Position numbers and translations under genes: made by a program
Notes under the pieces: model-generated
What the model was told of the DNA's origin: nothing
Databases searched by the model: none
What the model saw: the letters and a program-made list of their open reading frames with translations, nothing else
Assembly (NCBI GenBank): GCA_019359615.1
Contig: JAHHHA010000011.1
Location: 1 to 64,000, forward strand
DNA from: Cyanosarcina radialis HA8281-LM2
GTDB taxonomy: Bacteria > Cyanobacteriota > Cyanobacteriia > Cyanobacteriales > CCAP-1448
Reading direction: 5' to 3'
DNA: 64,000 nucleotides
Part shown: in pieces, positions 38,148-46,579 of the stretch
How the letters are laid out: the number at the start of each line of letters is the position of its first letter
How positions within the stretch are numbered: position 1 is the first letter of the stretch

Positions 38148-38632
38148 CTCACAGATGTTTCGTGAGGTCGATCGATGTAATAACTCGTGCGCAATAGAAG
38201 ATTTAACTAGTAGATGAATGCAAAATAAATTTGAATTCTTGCACTCCTACACTTGCTAGCAGTATGTTTTCTTCATAGTCCGCGCAGGCAGACTTAATTT
38301 GTGTAGCTGCTACTTGAGTCGCTAAGAAATAAAAGGGGCGAGCGATTCAGGTTTACTGTTAGCAATTCCCTTTTACCTATAGCTATATCCCTGGAGCAGA
38401 TTGACAATTTTCACGCTCCAATCGACCGAGTTATAGGATAAAAGCTATATATCAATTCTATATAGATTTTTTCTAGGTTGCCAGGAGGTTATAGAAGTTT
38501 GTGTAATTAAAAGTAACATTAGGCAAGCTAACTAATAGGGTATCCTTGCCGCTCGGCGACCCAAGTTATAGATTTGTCTGCACTAGTTCTCAATTAGCTG
38601 GGGATCGCTGCTAACTAGCTAAGAAACTTAAA
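38148..38632. other. 485-bp intergenic region upstream of the threonine dehydrogenase
   Basis: No gene is supported. It is AT-rich, without the common microsatellites, and lies upstream of the threonine dehydrogenase gene and downstream of the truncated DUF5615 gene. The stretch 38370-38600 has some self-complementary words (for example TATAGCTATA near 38379), but I cannot assign a known riboswitch. Confidence 0.4.
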
Positions 38633-38800
38633 TTAGCTACAAAGTTGATTAATTCCCGATCGGCAAAATACGAATTCCATAATTAAGCTATTTGTAGCAC
38701 GAGGATCCCCCACACTCGACCAGTGAATAGATTCTATCCCTGCGTTGGCAAATACCTCTACCCAGTCAGGAGATAAATTCATATCGATTAGGATTCTCAT
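38633..38800 (-). pseudogene. Truncated DUF5615 (PIN-like) toxin
   Basis: A 55-codon frame begins MRILIDMNLSPDWVEVFANA and continues to WSSVGDPRATNSLIME, the conserved start of DUF5615 PIN-like proteins. It then loses homology after about 41 codons and stops. Intact members run to about 110-120 residues with a later acidic HDxDF motif, absent here. The ATG overlaps the stop codon of the DUF433 gene (ATGA), the usual coupling of DUF433-DUF5615 pairs. Probably inactive. Confidence 0.75.
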
Positions 38801-39027
38801 GCGGAGACGAGCGGAACTTCAACCTCTTCAACTCGCCAAGCTGCATATGCCAAAGCTTCATAAATGTCGGCTAGTTCTAGATAAGGATATGCTTGAAGAA
38901 TTTCTGCTGGCGTGCGTCCCGATGCCATTAGCCCGACAATCGTACCAACCGTAACTCGCATTCCTCTAATGCAGGGTTTACCACCCATTATTTCTGGATT
39001 GAAGGTGATTCTACTCAGTTGTTTCAT
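38797..39027 (-). CDS. DUF433 protein (antitoxin-like, VapB45-type)
   Basis: A 76-residue protein with the DUF433 signature: ITFNPEIMGGKPCIRGMRVTV and ILQAYPYLELADIYEALAYA. The family is a compact helix-turn-helix protein usually paired with a DUF5615 PIN-like partner as a TA-like module. Here it overlaps the upstream 152-residue gene by 4 bp and the truncated DUF5615 frame by 3 bp, so the three are a translationally coupled set. The antitoxin half is intact while the toxin half is broken. Confidence 0.9.
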   Translation of the reverse strand: MKQLSRITFNPEIMGGKPCIRGMRVTVGTIVGLMASGRTPAEILQAYPYLELADIYEALAYAAWRVEEVEVPLVSA

Positions 39028-39482
39028 AAAATATCAAAATGCCGTTTGATTTGAAGAAACTCTTCATCGAACTCTTCGTCCAAACCCATAATCAATTCCA
39101 ACTCCGCCTCCAAGTCAAACTTTTGAACCCAGCTTGACTTCCTATAGCCTACCAAGTTGTAAAGCATCTGGGTGACGGTTCGGTTATGGTAGCGCAACTT
39201 TTTAACCAAGTCGGGACGGACACATTGCATAACAGCATAAATATTAGCAGCGTCTAATACGGTCAATCCTTTCGATTTTGGGTTGGCGATAACGGTGGTG
39301 TAGATATTTTGGTCTAGAGCGATCGCCTTTTCAATTGTAGAGAAATTAACCTTCAACCAAGCAGCTAAACTACGAATTGTTAAGTAAATGTTTCCTGTCG
39401 AACGTTCAATCCAAACAACAACATCTCCTTGTTGGCGGTTTTCATAGGCAGGAGTTTTGGTTTCTGGGACTGGTGGGAGCAT
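39024..39482 (-). CDS. RhuM/Fic-accessory-like protein of unknown function
   Basis: The protein has 152 residues. GDVVVWIERSTGNIYLTIRS followed by a helix (LAAWLKVNFSTIEKAIAL) resembles the N-terminal DNA-binding-like part of RhuM/virulence and phage regulator proteins, but the match is weak and I do not assign a function. The C-terminal third is acidic and helical (DLEAELELIMGLDEEFDEEF). It overlaps the DUF433 start by ATGA, so it is co-translated with the TA-like pair and may be a regulator of it. Confidence 0.65.
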   Translation of the reverse strand: MLPPVPETKTPAYENRQQGDVVVWIERSTGNIYLTIRSLAAWLKVNFSTIEKAIALDQNIYTTVIANPKSKGLTVLDAANIYAVMQCVRPDLVKKLRYHNRTVTQMLYNLVGYRKSSWVQKFDLEAELELIMGLDEEFDEEFLQIKRHFDIL

Positions 39483-39712
39483 GATTTCGCTTCGATCTCT
39501 ACACCCTTAACTTACCCACACATCCCTCAAAAGCGATCGACAGCTAGCGGCATCCAATTAAAAGGAGAATGCAGAACTATCGTCATCTAATAACAATTTT
39601 TTCCCAAAGCTCTGGGAACTCGATCGCCATTTAGCAAGTCCGATCGATTTATACAGAGATGCGATTAGATTAATTCTCTAAAACCTAGCCACGCAGGTAA
39701 GCGGTGTCCAAC

Positions 39713-39743
39713 CTATTACCTATTACTTATTACTTATTACTTG
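39713..39743. repeat. Heptanucleotide tandem repeat (TTATTAC)
   Basis: About four to five adjacent copies of a TTATTAC-like heptamer lie directly upstream of the collagen-like gene, in a class of short tandem repeats well known in cyanobacteria. The array sits where the ribosome site would be expected; no clear Shine-Dalgarno sequence is seen. Confidence 0.7.
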
Positions 39744-39750
39744 ACTTAAG

Positions 39751-41157
39751 ATGCGCCTGCACTTTTTCAGCAAATTGTCGCTATTTTTAATTATTCTTAC
39801 TCTTCCTTACTTCTTGCCGCCTGCCAAATCGATTTTGTGTCCGATGGTAGCCTGGGGTTCGAGTTATTTGGGCAGAGATGGATACAGCGGCGATCCGGGA
39901 CGCGATGGCAGGGATGGTAGAAGCGGCGAAGATCGAACCGTGTTTGCTGATGGCTCTAGGATCGATCTCGATCTATCGGGACAAGATGGCTTAGATGGAG
40001 AGGATGGAGAAAATGGCGACGATGGCTATTGTCACAGCTACTACAACTACGAACATCTCGATCGCAATATTGATGCTGCTGACGGCGGCAACGGCGGTCG
40101 TGGAGGTCAAGGAGGTCAGGGAGGTAATGGTGGTTCGTTAACCGTCTACTATACCAATCTCGCAGACTTGAGAAAAATCTCCGTCCGTGCTGCTGGCGGC
40201 ACAGGCGGACGCGGCGGACGCGGCGGTAGGGGCGGACGGGCTTGCCGTTGCGATCGACATACGTGGGAAGTCAAGACTTGCACTGGCGATCCGGGCACTC
40301 CTAACTACAAATGCAAAACCCGCCATTTTCGTTGCCAAGATGGTAGCAAGGGCTACAAGGGGGCTAGCGGGCAAGATGCTAGTCAAGGCAACTTGGGAAC
40401 CTTGACCTTAATTAATCGCAGCGAAGCTTTGGCACCAGTTACGCCCACTGTTACCGCCCCGCTATCAGAGCTAACCCAAAAGACTTTTACACTCTCTAAT
40501 AACCAATGGAAAACCAATAATGGCGCAGCTTCTTTACTAGCATCCGGTTCAGTAATTGCAGACACGTATCGGGAATTTGTGGGGCGAATTGAAGTGCCTT
40601 TTCAGTTAGTTTGGAACGAGACGCGATCGCTAAGCGATTTTGCTGGTGAAACTGCGATCGTTAATCTGACAGACGACAAACAAGTAAATATTTCTTTTCC
40701 TGGCGATATTTTGGTTCAAAGTAATAAATTACAAGAGCAGGGAGTAACCAAATTTGCGATCGATCGCGTCATCTCGAAACAGGAAGCCACTCAGCTAAAA
40801 GTTACAGGACTATCTGCTAATGGCTCGAATCTACAATTAAATTTAGTCGATGTAGCTAGTAAATCCGATTTGGTTTCGACCGATTTTAAAATTAAGTATC
40901 GATCGCCAAAACCAAACCCGCGCCACCGATTTGATAATTACGCCGCTGGCTATGGCACCAGGTATGAGGGCAATATTCCAGCTACGTTAGTTACACGGCA
41001 GGGTCAGAATTTTGCGATCGCGATCGGTAAATTGCCCATCTGGTACGAATTTACCCAACCAGGAATGCCCGTCGATATTAGCTTAGTCGTAACTCGCTCT
41101 TTAGGCGATCGATCTGTCTCCCAGGAAATTAATTGGAAAGGAACGATATCAGATTGA
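39751..41157 (+). CDS. Secreted collagen-like/glycine-rich protein
   Basis: A 468-residue exported protein. A signal peptide covers residues 1-27. Residues about 41-90 have collagen-like Gly-X-Y triplets rich in Asp/Arg (GRDGYSGDPGRDGRDGRSGE, then DGLDGEDGENGDDG). Residues 111-166 are Gly-rich GGRGGQGGQGG and GGRGGRGGRGG tracts. A Cys-rich linker (CRCDRHTWEVKTC...CKTRHFRC) follows. The C-terminal 250 residues look like beta-sandwich surface domains. It is likely a cell-surface or extracellular structural protein; the ligand is unknown. Confidence 0.78.
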   Translation: MRLHFFSKLSLFLIILTLPYFLPPAKSILCPMVAWGSSYLGRDGYSGDPGRDGRDGRSGEDRTVFADGSRIDLDLSGQDGLDGEDGENGDDGYCHSYYNYEHLDRNIDAADGGNGGRGGQGGQGGNGGSLTVYYTNLADLRKISVRAAGGTGGRGGRGGRGGRACRCDRHTWEVKTCTGDPGTPNYKCKTRHFRCQDGSKGYKGASGQDASQGNLGTLTLINRSEALAPVTPTVTAPLSELTQKTFTLSNNQWKTNNGAASLLASGSVIADTYREFVGRIEVPFQLVWNETRSLSDFAGETAIVNLTDDKQVNISFPGDILVQSNKLQEQGVTKFAIDRVISKQEATQLKVTGLSANGSNLQLNLVDVASKSDLVSTDFKIKYRSPKPNPRHRFDNYAAGYGTRYEGNIPATLVTRQGQNFAIAIGKLPIWYEFTQPGMPVDISLVVTRSLGDRSVSQEINWKGTISD

Positions 41158-41191
41158 GATGAAATTCTTATGGGGCAGGCATCTTGCTTGC

Positions 41192-41218
41192 GTGGGACAG
41201 CCGAGACGGCTATCCCAC
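41192..41218. terminator. GTGGGAyAGCC hairpin after the collagen-like gene
   Basis: An 11-bp stem with one mismatch (GTGGGACAGCC at 41192-41202, GGCTATCCCAC at 41208-41218), without a long T run. A related hairpin is at 51453-51479. It may be a small repeat element serving as a terminator. Confidence 0.5.
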
Positions 41219-41321
41219 AACTCATCAGGAGTTACTCGATCGATTTTAGTTTGTTGGTTGTGTCTGGAGTCAGAGTTTAAGTTTAAAATATCTTCGAGGA
41301 TAAATCTAATAATTTAGCTGT

Positions 41322-42461
41322 ATGGCAAGCGAACAGGCTAAATCTAACGAGCCGCACGACCAATTTATCAAACAATTTATACCTGTAGTATTGAAAAATT
41401 TGTTTGAGAGTCAAACCAGCGTATCCGTTCGCTTATCTGAAGAACTAGCGATCGATGTTTTGTGTACGGCAATTAAGCACGATGGCAAAATAGAAATAGA
41501 TGATTCATTAGGGTTGCTCGGTCGCTTAGTAGCAATTCACTCAACGATTATCATCGAGCATTATAGTGGCTATTTAGATTTAGAAGACATCGATTCTTGT
41601 ATTTTGCGTAGTGGACTATATTGGGAGTTGAATAAATCCAAGTCCGATAATTCTCGGAAGATTAGAGCCACCAAAAATTCAGTAACAAATCCTACGCCCT
41701 TACATTTCGATCGCCCCTTTACTTGGATTTTGACTGCCAAGTGTGGTGAAAACTCCTTCAAAAGATGGAACGCCATTCCATATCCAGAATATGGAGCGCA
41801 CGTATATCGATTAGCTGCTCCCGGTTTATCAATGGGGATAGTCGATATTGAATCTTTGCCTTATAACCCTGACACGATGCTACTAAAAATGTTAGGTAAA
41901 GCCAACAGCGCCAAGCAGGCCTTTGCTGATATCCTCAAGCTAGATCCCAAGCTAGAATTGAGAAACGATATTATAGAAGTGTCGCTTAAGCACTGCATAT
42001 ATTTAGAAGAAGTTAAATCGGAATTAACCCAGGAGGCTCTGAGTTTTATGACTTATCTCAAAGAAGTGGAAGAAGCATATCAAGCATGGGTCAAAAAAAG
42101 ACAAGCCGAAGGCAAGATTGTGGGTTTTGAGGAAGGTAAAATTGAAGGCATTCGCGAAGGTAAAATCGAAGGCATTCGCGAAGGTAAAATCGAAGGCATT
42201 CGCGAAGGTAAAGTCGAAGGCATTCGCGAAGGTAAAGTCGAAGGCATTCGCGAAGGTAAAGTCGAAGGCGTTCGGGAAGGAATGATTAGAGCAGCAACTA
42301 AGATAGTACGCGGTAAGTTTGGAGTCGAGGCTCTGACACCAGAGATAAGCGATCGAATTACCGGATTGAGCGATCGACAACTCGATGAATTCACCTCAAA
42401 AATTTTTGATTGGCAACAGCCGAGCGAAATGGTAGCTTGGTTAGAAAATTGCCAATCTTGA
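41322..42461 (+). CDS. DUF4351-like protein with six tandem GKxEGIRE repeats
   Basis: A 379-residue protein. The N-terminal about 250 residues are unlike known catalytic domains I can name, but the overall plan (a possible nuclease-like N-terminus, a charged linker, then a DUF4351-like end) resembles Rpn/YhgA-type proteins common in cyanobacteria. Residues 272-319 are six copies of an octapeptide GK(I/V)EGIRE, from a 24-bp DNA repeat. The tail TPEISDRITGLSDRQLDEFT...WL parallels the DUF4351 end of the gene at 53966. The repeat linker is probably a rigid charged helix. Confidence 0.7.
   Translation: MASEQAKSNEPHDQFIKQFIPVVLKNLFESQTSVSVRLSEELAIDVLCTAIKHDGKIEIDDSLGLLGRLVAIHSTIIIEHYSGYLDLEDIDSCILRSGLYWELNKSKSDNSRKIRATKNSVTNPTPLHFDRPFTWILTAKCGENSFKRWNAIPYPEYGAHVYRLAAPGLSMGIVDIESLPYNPDTMLLKMLGKANSAKQAFADILKLDPKLELRNDIIEVSLKHCIYLEEVKSELTQEALSFMTYLKEVEEAYQAWVKKRQAEGKIVGFEEGKIEGIREGKIEGIREGKIEGIREGKVEGIREGKVEGIREGKVEGVREGMIRAATKIVRGKFGVEALTPEISDRITGLSDRQLDEFTSKIFDWQQPSEMVAWLENCQS
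42135..42278. repeat. 24-bp in-gene tandem repeat, six copies
   Basis: Six head-to-tail copies of GGTAAAATCGAAGGCATTCG plus CGAA, starting at 42135, 42159, 42183, 42207, 42231 and 42255. Copies differ by one to a few bases. The unit keeps the reading frame, so copy number can change without disrupting the protein. Confidence 0.95.
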
Positions 42462-42544
42462 TAATAAAAAATCGCGCACTTTTGGCTAAGCGATCGCCCC
42501 TTCGTAAACCCCTTGGGACTAGATTGCTCAACTCCAGCGAGCGC

Positions 42545-42600
42545 GGGTACCAGGTGACATTTAGTTTCACAGAAACCCAACTGTAATTCACCTGGTACCC
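42545..42600. repeat. 13-bp inverted repeat between convergent genes
   Basis: Perfect arms GGGTACCAGGTGA (42545-42557) and TCACCTGGTACCC (42588-42600), 30 nt apart. The loop holds a second small hairpin (GTTTC/GAAAC, about 42564-42576). It lies between the convergent DUF4351-like and SWIM genes, where a bidirectional terminator or a MITE-like relic is plausible. Confidence 0.7.
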
Positions 42601-42710
42601 GAACGATCGCACAGTCAAGAGCAGGCTAGTGATGCGTGTCTTAACTAAGCGCGAGGACGGCGATCCACCGCCCAAATTGCAAGGCTTTGACCGACTCAGC
42701 CATGCGCGAT

Positions 42711-44354
42711 TTATTGACTCTGCCGAGCGTGTTGCATTCGCAACGCCAGAATGTGCTCGCAAGGGCCTTTGTACAGCTTGTTTTGCTGGTGCCAGTTGCA
42801 GGTACATTCTGCTTGAATTATACGCTCGTCGGTATCGACCGTCAAAGACGGATTGAAGGTTTTATCTCGATCGCTTACACTACCAGCGATAACTAACACC
42901 CCAGCCGGATCGCCCGTAACCGAAGTTACCCGCACGGCATTTTGACTCAAGAACTGGGTAGCACTGGCTTCGCGATCGTTGGCAAACCGCAATCGTTCGA
43001 TCGGCAAAGGTTCCTGACTCAATTCTCGGACCCGGTAAACTTGCTTGTTCAAGTCATAAATTGCCCTGCCAGCTTGGGTGTAAGCCCCTAGAGCGCCCAG
43101 AACAGCCGCTCGACTTAAATTCAGACGTTGAGCCAGACGATCGGGGGTTTCTAGCCAATTTTCCCGCAGCGCCTCAAAAACGAGCTTTTGCGTCCACTCA
43201 TCCACATCAGCGCGGGGGGCCATCAAATCGAAGTTACCAGCTTGCGCCCAGTCGTTAGCCGTCCATCCCGATAAGCCTAGAGTGAAGGACATATCACCTA
43301 AATCGGCGACGTAGAAGGATGGCATCCCAGTACCGAGGAGATGAACGGTGAATTTTTTAGCGATCGGGATCAGGCGTTCTAAGATGTGGAGGCGACGGCG
43401 ACCCCAAACCCGAATTTCTTGGGGTTGGGAACCAGTATAAACAGAACGCCAGCAGACAACCTCAGTTCCCCAAGGGTCGAACACCACCCGCACGGGTTCT
43501 CCAGGATGGAGAAGGTAGCGCATACTGCGCGGGCCTTTCTTCTCTTTATGGCGGCGCAGAATCAAACACAAATTGTGGATATCCATCGGATGCAAGTCAA
43601 ATTTAGTCGCTGGTAATGACATCGCCGAACTGACTTGCAAAAAACCTCTTACCCAGCTATCGGGCAGATCGATTTTAACTTCTTTGTAAGCTTCTTCATT
43701 AGTAGTTTGCACTTCAAATCCCGACGGATCGACTTGCAATTGGGTACTCTTGTAACTGCGAATTTTTTGAAATTCATCGTAAAGAGCCGCTGAATAATCT
43801 ACATTAGTAGTACCGCAAGCAAACTCATTAATATTTTTGAAGACTTCGTAACTAGCACCCAATCGTCCGTAGCTCGATTCATCGACGCTGAAGCACTCAA
43901 AAAATACTTCATCTGGATGAACGGTAATTACCGGATCGAAGACAAAATAGAAATCTAATTGCTTTTCCCAAACAAACCTTTGGAAGCGCCCTCTGGCATC
44001 GTAGTAGGGTTTTAATCTTTGATAGCTGCGATCGTATAAACTGCTGAGTTCTGCTTGTAGTTCTTTGATTCTGCCAGCAACTTCTTGACGTTGGGCTGCT
44101 ACTAGCATCCAGTCAATCTCTTCTTGTTTGGCTCGCCATTCTTTATAAGCAGTTTTATCTTTAGGTTGAAATCTTAAGTCAGAAACGACAACATCGTGCA
44201 GGGCACTAATTGCCTCTCTAAACGCCACATTTTGCCGCAATTCACCCACAAAGTAAGTAGGCGGGCGCTTTAGATCGGGAGAGAAAGACATTTGGGTATT
44301 GCCACTTCTTTCTTGAACTGCCGTGCTGCCTTGGTAAGTATAGTTAAATTCCAT
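42711..44354 (-). CDS. SWIM zinc-finger protein
   Basis: A 547-residue cytoplasmic protein ending in a SWIM zinc finger: CTCNWHQ near residue 518 and CEHILALRM near 533 (C-x-C-xn-C-x-H). Residues 85-120 are coiled coil, and residues 395-440 include a helix-turn-helix-like segment (LAQRLNLSRAAVLGALGAY). Bacterial SWIM proteins often occur with MoxR AAA-ATPase and VWA proteins; none is adjacent here. It probably binds nucleic acid or a protein partner. Function not established. Confidence 0.82.
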   Translation of the reverse strand: MEFNYTYQGSTAVQERSGNTQMSFSPDLKRPPTYFVGELRQNVAFREAISALHDVVVSDLRFQPKDKTAYKEWRAKQEEIDWMLVAAQRQEVAGRIKELQAELSSLYDRSYQRLKPYYDARGRFQRFVWEKQLDFYFVFDPVITVHPDEVFFECFSVDESSYGRLGASYEVFKNINEFACGTTNVDYSAALYDEFQKIRSYKSTQLQVDPSGFEVQTTNEEAYKEVKIDLPDSWVRGFLQVSSAMSLPATKFDLHPMDIHNLCLILRRHKEKKGPRSMRYLLHPGEPVRVVFDPWGTEVVCWRSVYTGSQPQEIRVWGRRRLHILERLIPIAKKFTVHLLGTGMPSFYVADLGDMSFTLGLSGWTANDWAQAGNFDLMAPRADVDEWTQKLVFEALRENWLETPDRLAQRLNLSRAAVLGALGAYTQAGRAIYDLNKQVYRVRELSQEPLPIERLRFANDREASATQFLSQNAVRVTSVTGDPAGVLVIAGSVSDRDKTFNPSLTVDTDERIIQAECTCNWHQQNKLYKGPCEHILALRMQHARQSQ

Positions 44355-44403
44355 ATTTAACCTCTCATTAATTCTGTTAGTTTAAGTAAAGCGCATAGGT
44401 TTG

Positions 44404-44659
44404 GTAGGGGCGCAATACATTCATAGGTGTCAACTTAAAGCTAAAGCCGTTTTGTGGTATCGACTTCAGCTATCTCCGCCAGGGGTTCAAAACCCCTGGC
44501 TAATAGCTCAAGTCCATTGAAATGGACTAAAGAATTAATTATCCAGAGATCTTCTAGTCCTCTTTAGAGGATTTTAACTTTGAGACAGGGGTTTAAAACC
44601 CTGTCGGGGCAAGCTTTTGACCGTTAATTTGACGCGCATGAATACATTGCGCTGCTACC
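44404..44659. mobile_element. MITE-like element, copy 1 (upstream of ggt)
   Basis: A 256-bp element with imperfect terminal inverted repeats of about 30 bp: the left end begins GTAGGGGCGCAATACATTCA, and the right end is its near complement (GAATACATTGCG, 44639 on). Inside are several perfect hairpins: GCCAGGGGTT/AACCCCTGGC (44478-44500), AGTCCATT/AATGGACT, a CCTCTTTAGAGG word and GACAGGG...CCCTGTC. No coding capacity is seen. A relative in opposite orientation lies at 46580-47107. Confidence 0.75.
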
Positions 44660-44742
44660 AGATGGGTTGTCTGTGCGTAATTCCTGCTTTATCAATTTTG
44701 TATTCTGTTCTCATATTCTAATCGCGGGAGAGGAGAAAACGA

Positions 44743-46545
44743 ATGTCTATATTTTGGGGCTACAGGCGAATAGCGATCGCCCTTGTTTCTAGTTTGATGT
44801 CTGCATCTGTAACTTGCCAGCAGGCATCGGCAGCTTTTATCAGGCCAGTTCGCAGCCCAAGGGTGATGGTGGTTTCGGCTCATCCCTTGGCGAGCGAGGC
44901 GGGGCTATCGGTCTTGCGTCGAGGGGGCAATGCTGTAGATGCAGCGGTAGCAACGGCCATGGCGATTTCTGTAGTCGAGCCGTTTTCAGCCGGAATTGGT
45001 GGCGGCGGTTTTTTACTGCTTTACTTAACGCCAACTAAGGAGATGAAAGCCTTAGATTTCCGAGAACGCGCCCCTCGGAAAGCGACGCGGGATATGTATT
45101 TAGATCGGGCTGGCAAAGTCAGACCGAATGCCAGCATTGACGGTCGGCTATCGGTGGCAGTACCTGGAACTGTAGCTGGACTGTACGAGTTGCACAGGCG
45201 CTACGGCAAGCTCAAATGGGAACAAGTAGTTCGGCCAGCGGTCGTTCTAGCGCGAGATGGCTTTCCGGTAAACGATCGCTTTGTCGCTTACTCCAAACAA
45301 CGCCAACAACCACTGGCTGCCAATCCAGCCGCTAGGCAAATTTTTCTCAAAGACGGCAAACCTTATGCCGTCGGAGATCTGTTGGTGCAAAAGGATTTAG
45401 CGGCAACTTTAGCAAGCATCGCCCGAAATCCTCGCAGCTTTTACGAAGGGAAAATCGGCCAGGCCATCGCCCGCGATATGGCGCAAAATGGTGGACTGAT
45501 TACTCTAGAAGATCTTAAAGCGTATAAACCCACTTGGCGATCGCCTCTTTGCGGCCCGTTCCGCCAATACCGGGTTTGCTCGATGCCACCACCTTCTTCT
45601 GGTGGCGTTCACTTGTTGCAGATGTTGCAAATTATCGGCGATGTCGATTTAAAATCTCTGGGATGGCATCACCCAGATGCCCTGCACCTGATGGTAGAAG
45701 CGATGAAAATTGCTTATGCCGATCGCTCTTATTATTTAGGAGATCCCGATTTTGTCAAAGTTCCTGTAGCCGCACTCGTCAGTTCGGCTTATGCTGCCAA
45801 AAGACGAGAAGAAATCTCGCCCTCCAAAGCGCGACCCTCTAGCGAAGTCAAGCCGATCGATCGAGAAATTTTAGAACGGCTAGAAAGAAGTCAGAAGTCA
45901 GAAGTCAGAAGTCAGAAGTTCAAAATTCTGTCATCTCCCCCTCTCCCCCTCTCTCCTGACGAATCGCCCGATACCACCCATCTCACGGTGGTGGATGTCC
46001 AGCGAAACGTGGTCAGCTTGACTTTTACGATTAACTATCGCTTTGGTTCTGGTGTTGTCGCCCCTGGAACCGGGATTTTGCTCAACGACGAAATGGACGA
46101 TTTTGCGATCGCTCCTGGTGTCCCCAACGTCTTTGGTTTAGTGGGAGGAGAGGCTAACGCGATCGCTCCTAAGAAAATTCCGCTCTCTAGCATGACCCCT
46201 ACCATTTTGACCGAAAAAGACCGCTTTCGTTTAGCCACGGGCGCACCTGGGGGCAGCACGATTATCACCACCGTATTGCAAATTATCCTTAACGTGGCGA
46301 TTTACGATATGGATGCCGGGGCGGCGGTTTCTGCTGGCAGGTTGCACCATCAGTGGCTACCAGAAAAGTTGCGCGTCGAACCGTGGGCCTTCGAGCCAGC
46401 AACTCTAGAAGATTTGCGCCGTCGCGGTCATGAAATCGAACAGCAGCCTGAGTGGGGTAACGCCAATATTGTTATCCAACAGCCCGATGGCTCCTTAGAA
46501 GGCGCAGCCGATCCTCGCGGCGAAGGAGCCGCTCTGGGATTTTAA
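44743..46545 (+). CDS. ggt: Gamma-glutamyltransferase
   Basis: Ntn-hydrolase that removes or transfers the gamma-glutamyl group of glutathione. The proenzyme has 600 residues, with a signal peptide (residues 1-28 approximately), so it acts in the periplasm. The autocleavage site is Thr411 in TTHLTVVD, which becomes the catalytic N-terminus of the small subunit. GAPGGSTIITTVLQ near 503 and SSMTPTI near 484 are conserved. Residues about 382-405, just before the cleavage site, are a Ser/Gln/Lys-rich segment encoded by tandem AGAAGTCAG repeats plus a C-rich run (45889-45958). It falls in the flexible linker and may be tolerated. GAGGAG precedes the ATG. Confidence 0.93.
   Translation: MSIFWGYRRIAIALVSSLMSASVTCQQASAAFIRPVRSPRVMVVSAHPLASEAGLSVLRRGGNAVDAAVATAMAISVVEPFSAGIGGGGFLLLYLTPTKEMKALDFRERAPRKATRDMYLDRAGKVRPNASIDGRLSVAVPGTVAGLYELHRRYGKLKWEQVVRPAVVLARDGFPVNDRFVAYSKQRQQPLAANPAARQIFLKDGKPYAVGDLLVQKDLAATLASIARNPRSFYEGKIGQAIARDMAQNGGLITLEDLKAYKPTWRSPLCGPFRQYRVCSMPPPSSGGVHLLQMLQIIGDVDLKSLGWHHPDALHLMVEAMKIAYADRSYYLGDPDFVKVPVAALVSSAYAAKRREEISPSKARPSSEVKPIDREILERLERSQKSEVRSQKFKILSSPPLPLSPDESPDTTHLTVVDVQRNVVSLTFTINYRFGSGVVAPGTGILLNDEMDDFAIAPGVPNVFGLVGGEANAIAPKKIPLSSMTPTILTEKDRFRLATGAPGGSTIITTVLQIILNVAIYDMDAGAAVSAGRLHHQWLPEKLRVEPWAFEPATLEDLRRRGHEIEQQPEWGNANIVIQQPDGSLEGAADPRGEGAALGF
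45889..45958. repeat. AGAAGTCAG tandem repeat inserted in frame in ggt
   Basis: About four AGAAGTCAG units followed by a CTCCCCCTCTCCCC run. The same combination (AGAAGTCAG units, then CTCCCCATCTCC) is intergenic at about 13387-13445 after hisD. Confidence 0.8.
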
Positions 46546-46579
46546 AACATTGCGAAACCCAACCTTTTATCTTGAGCAG

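Noticed and set aside
38370-38600. Possible riboswitch or structured leader upstream of the threonine dehydrogenase
   Set aside because: Some self-complementary words are present, but no match to a riboswitch class I can recall.
42024-42580. Minus-strand open frames with repeated peptides (AFDFTFAN and LPSRMPSI types)
   Set aside because: They are antisense readings of the 24-bp tandem repeat in the plus-strand DUF4351-like gene; the repeat unit keeps all frames open.
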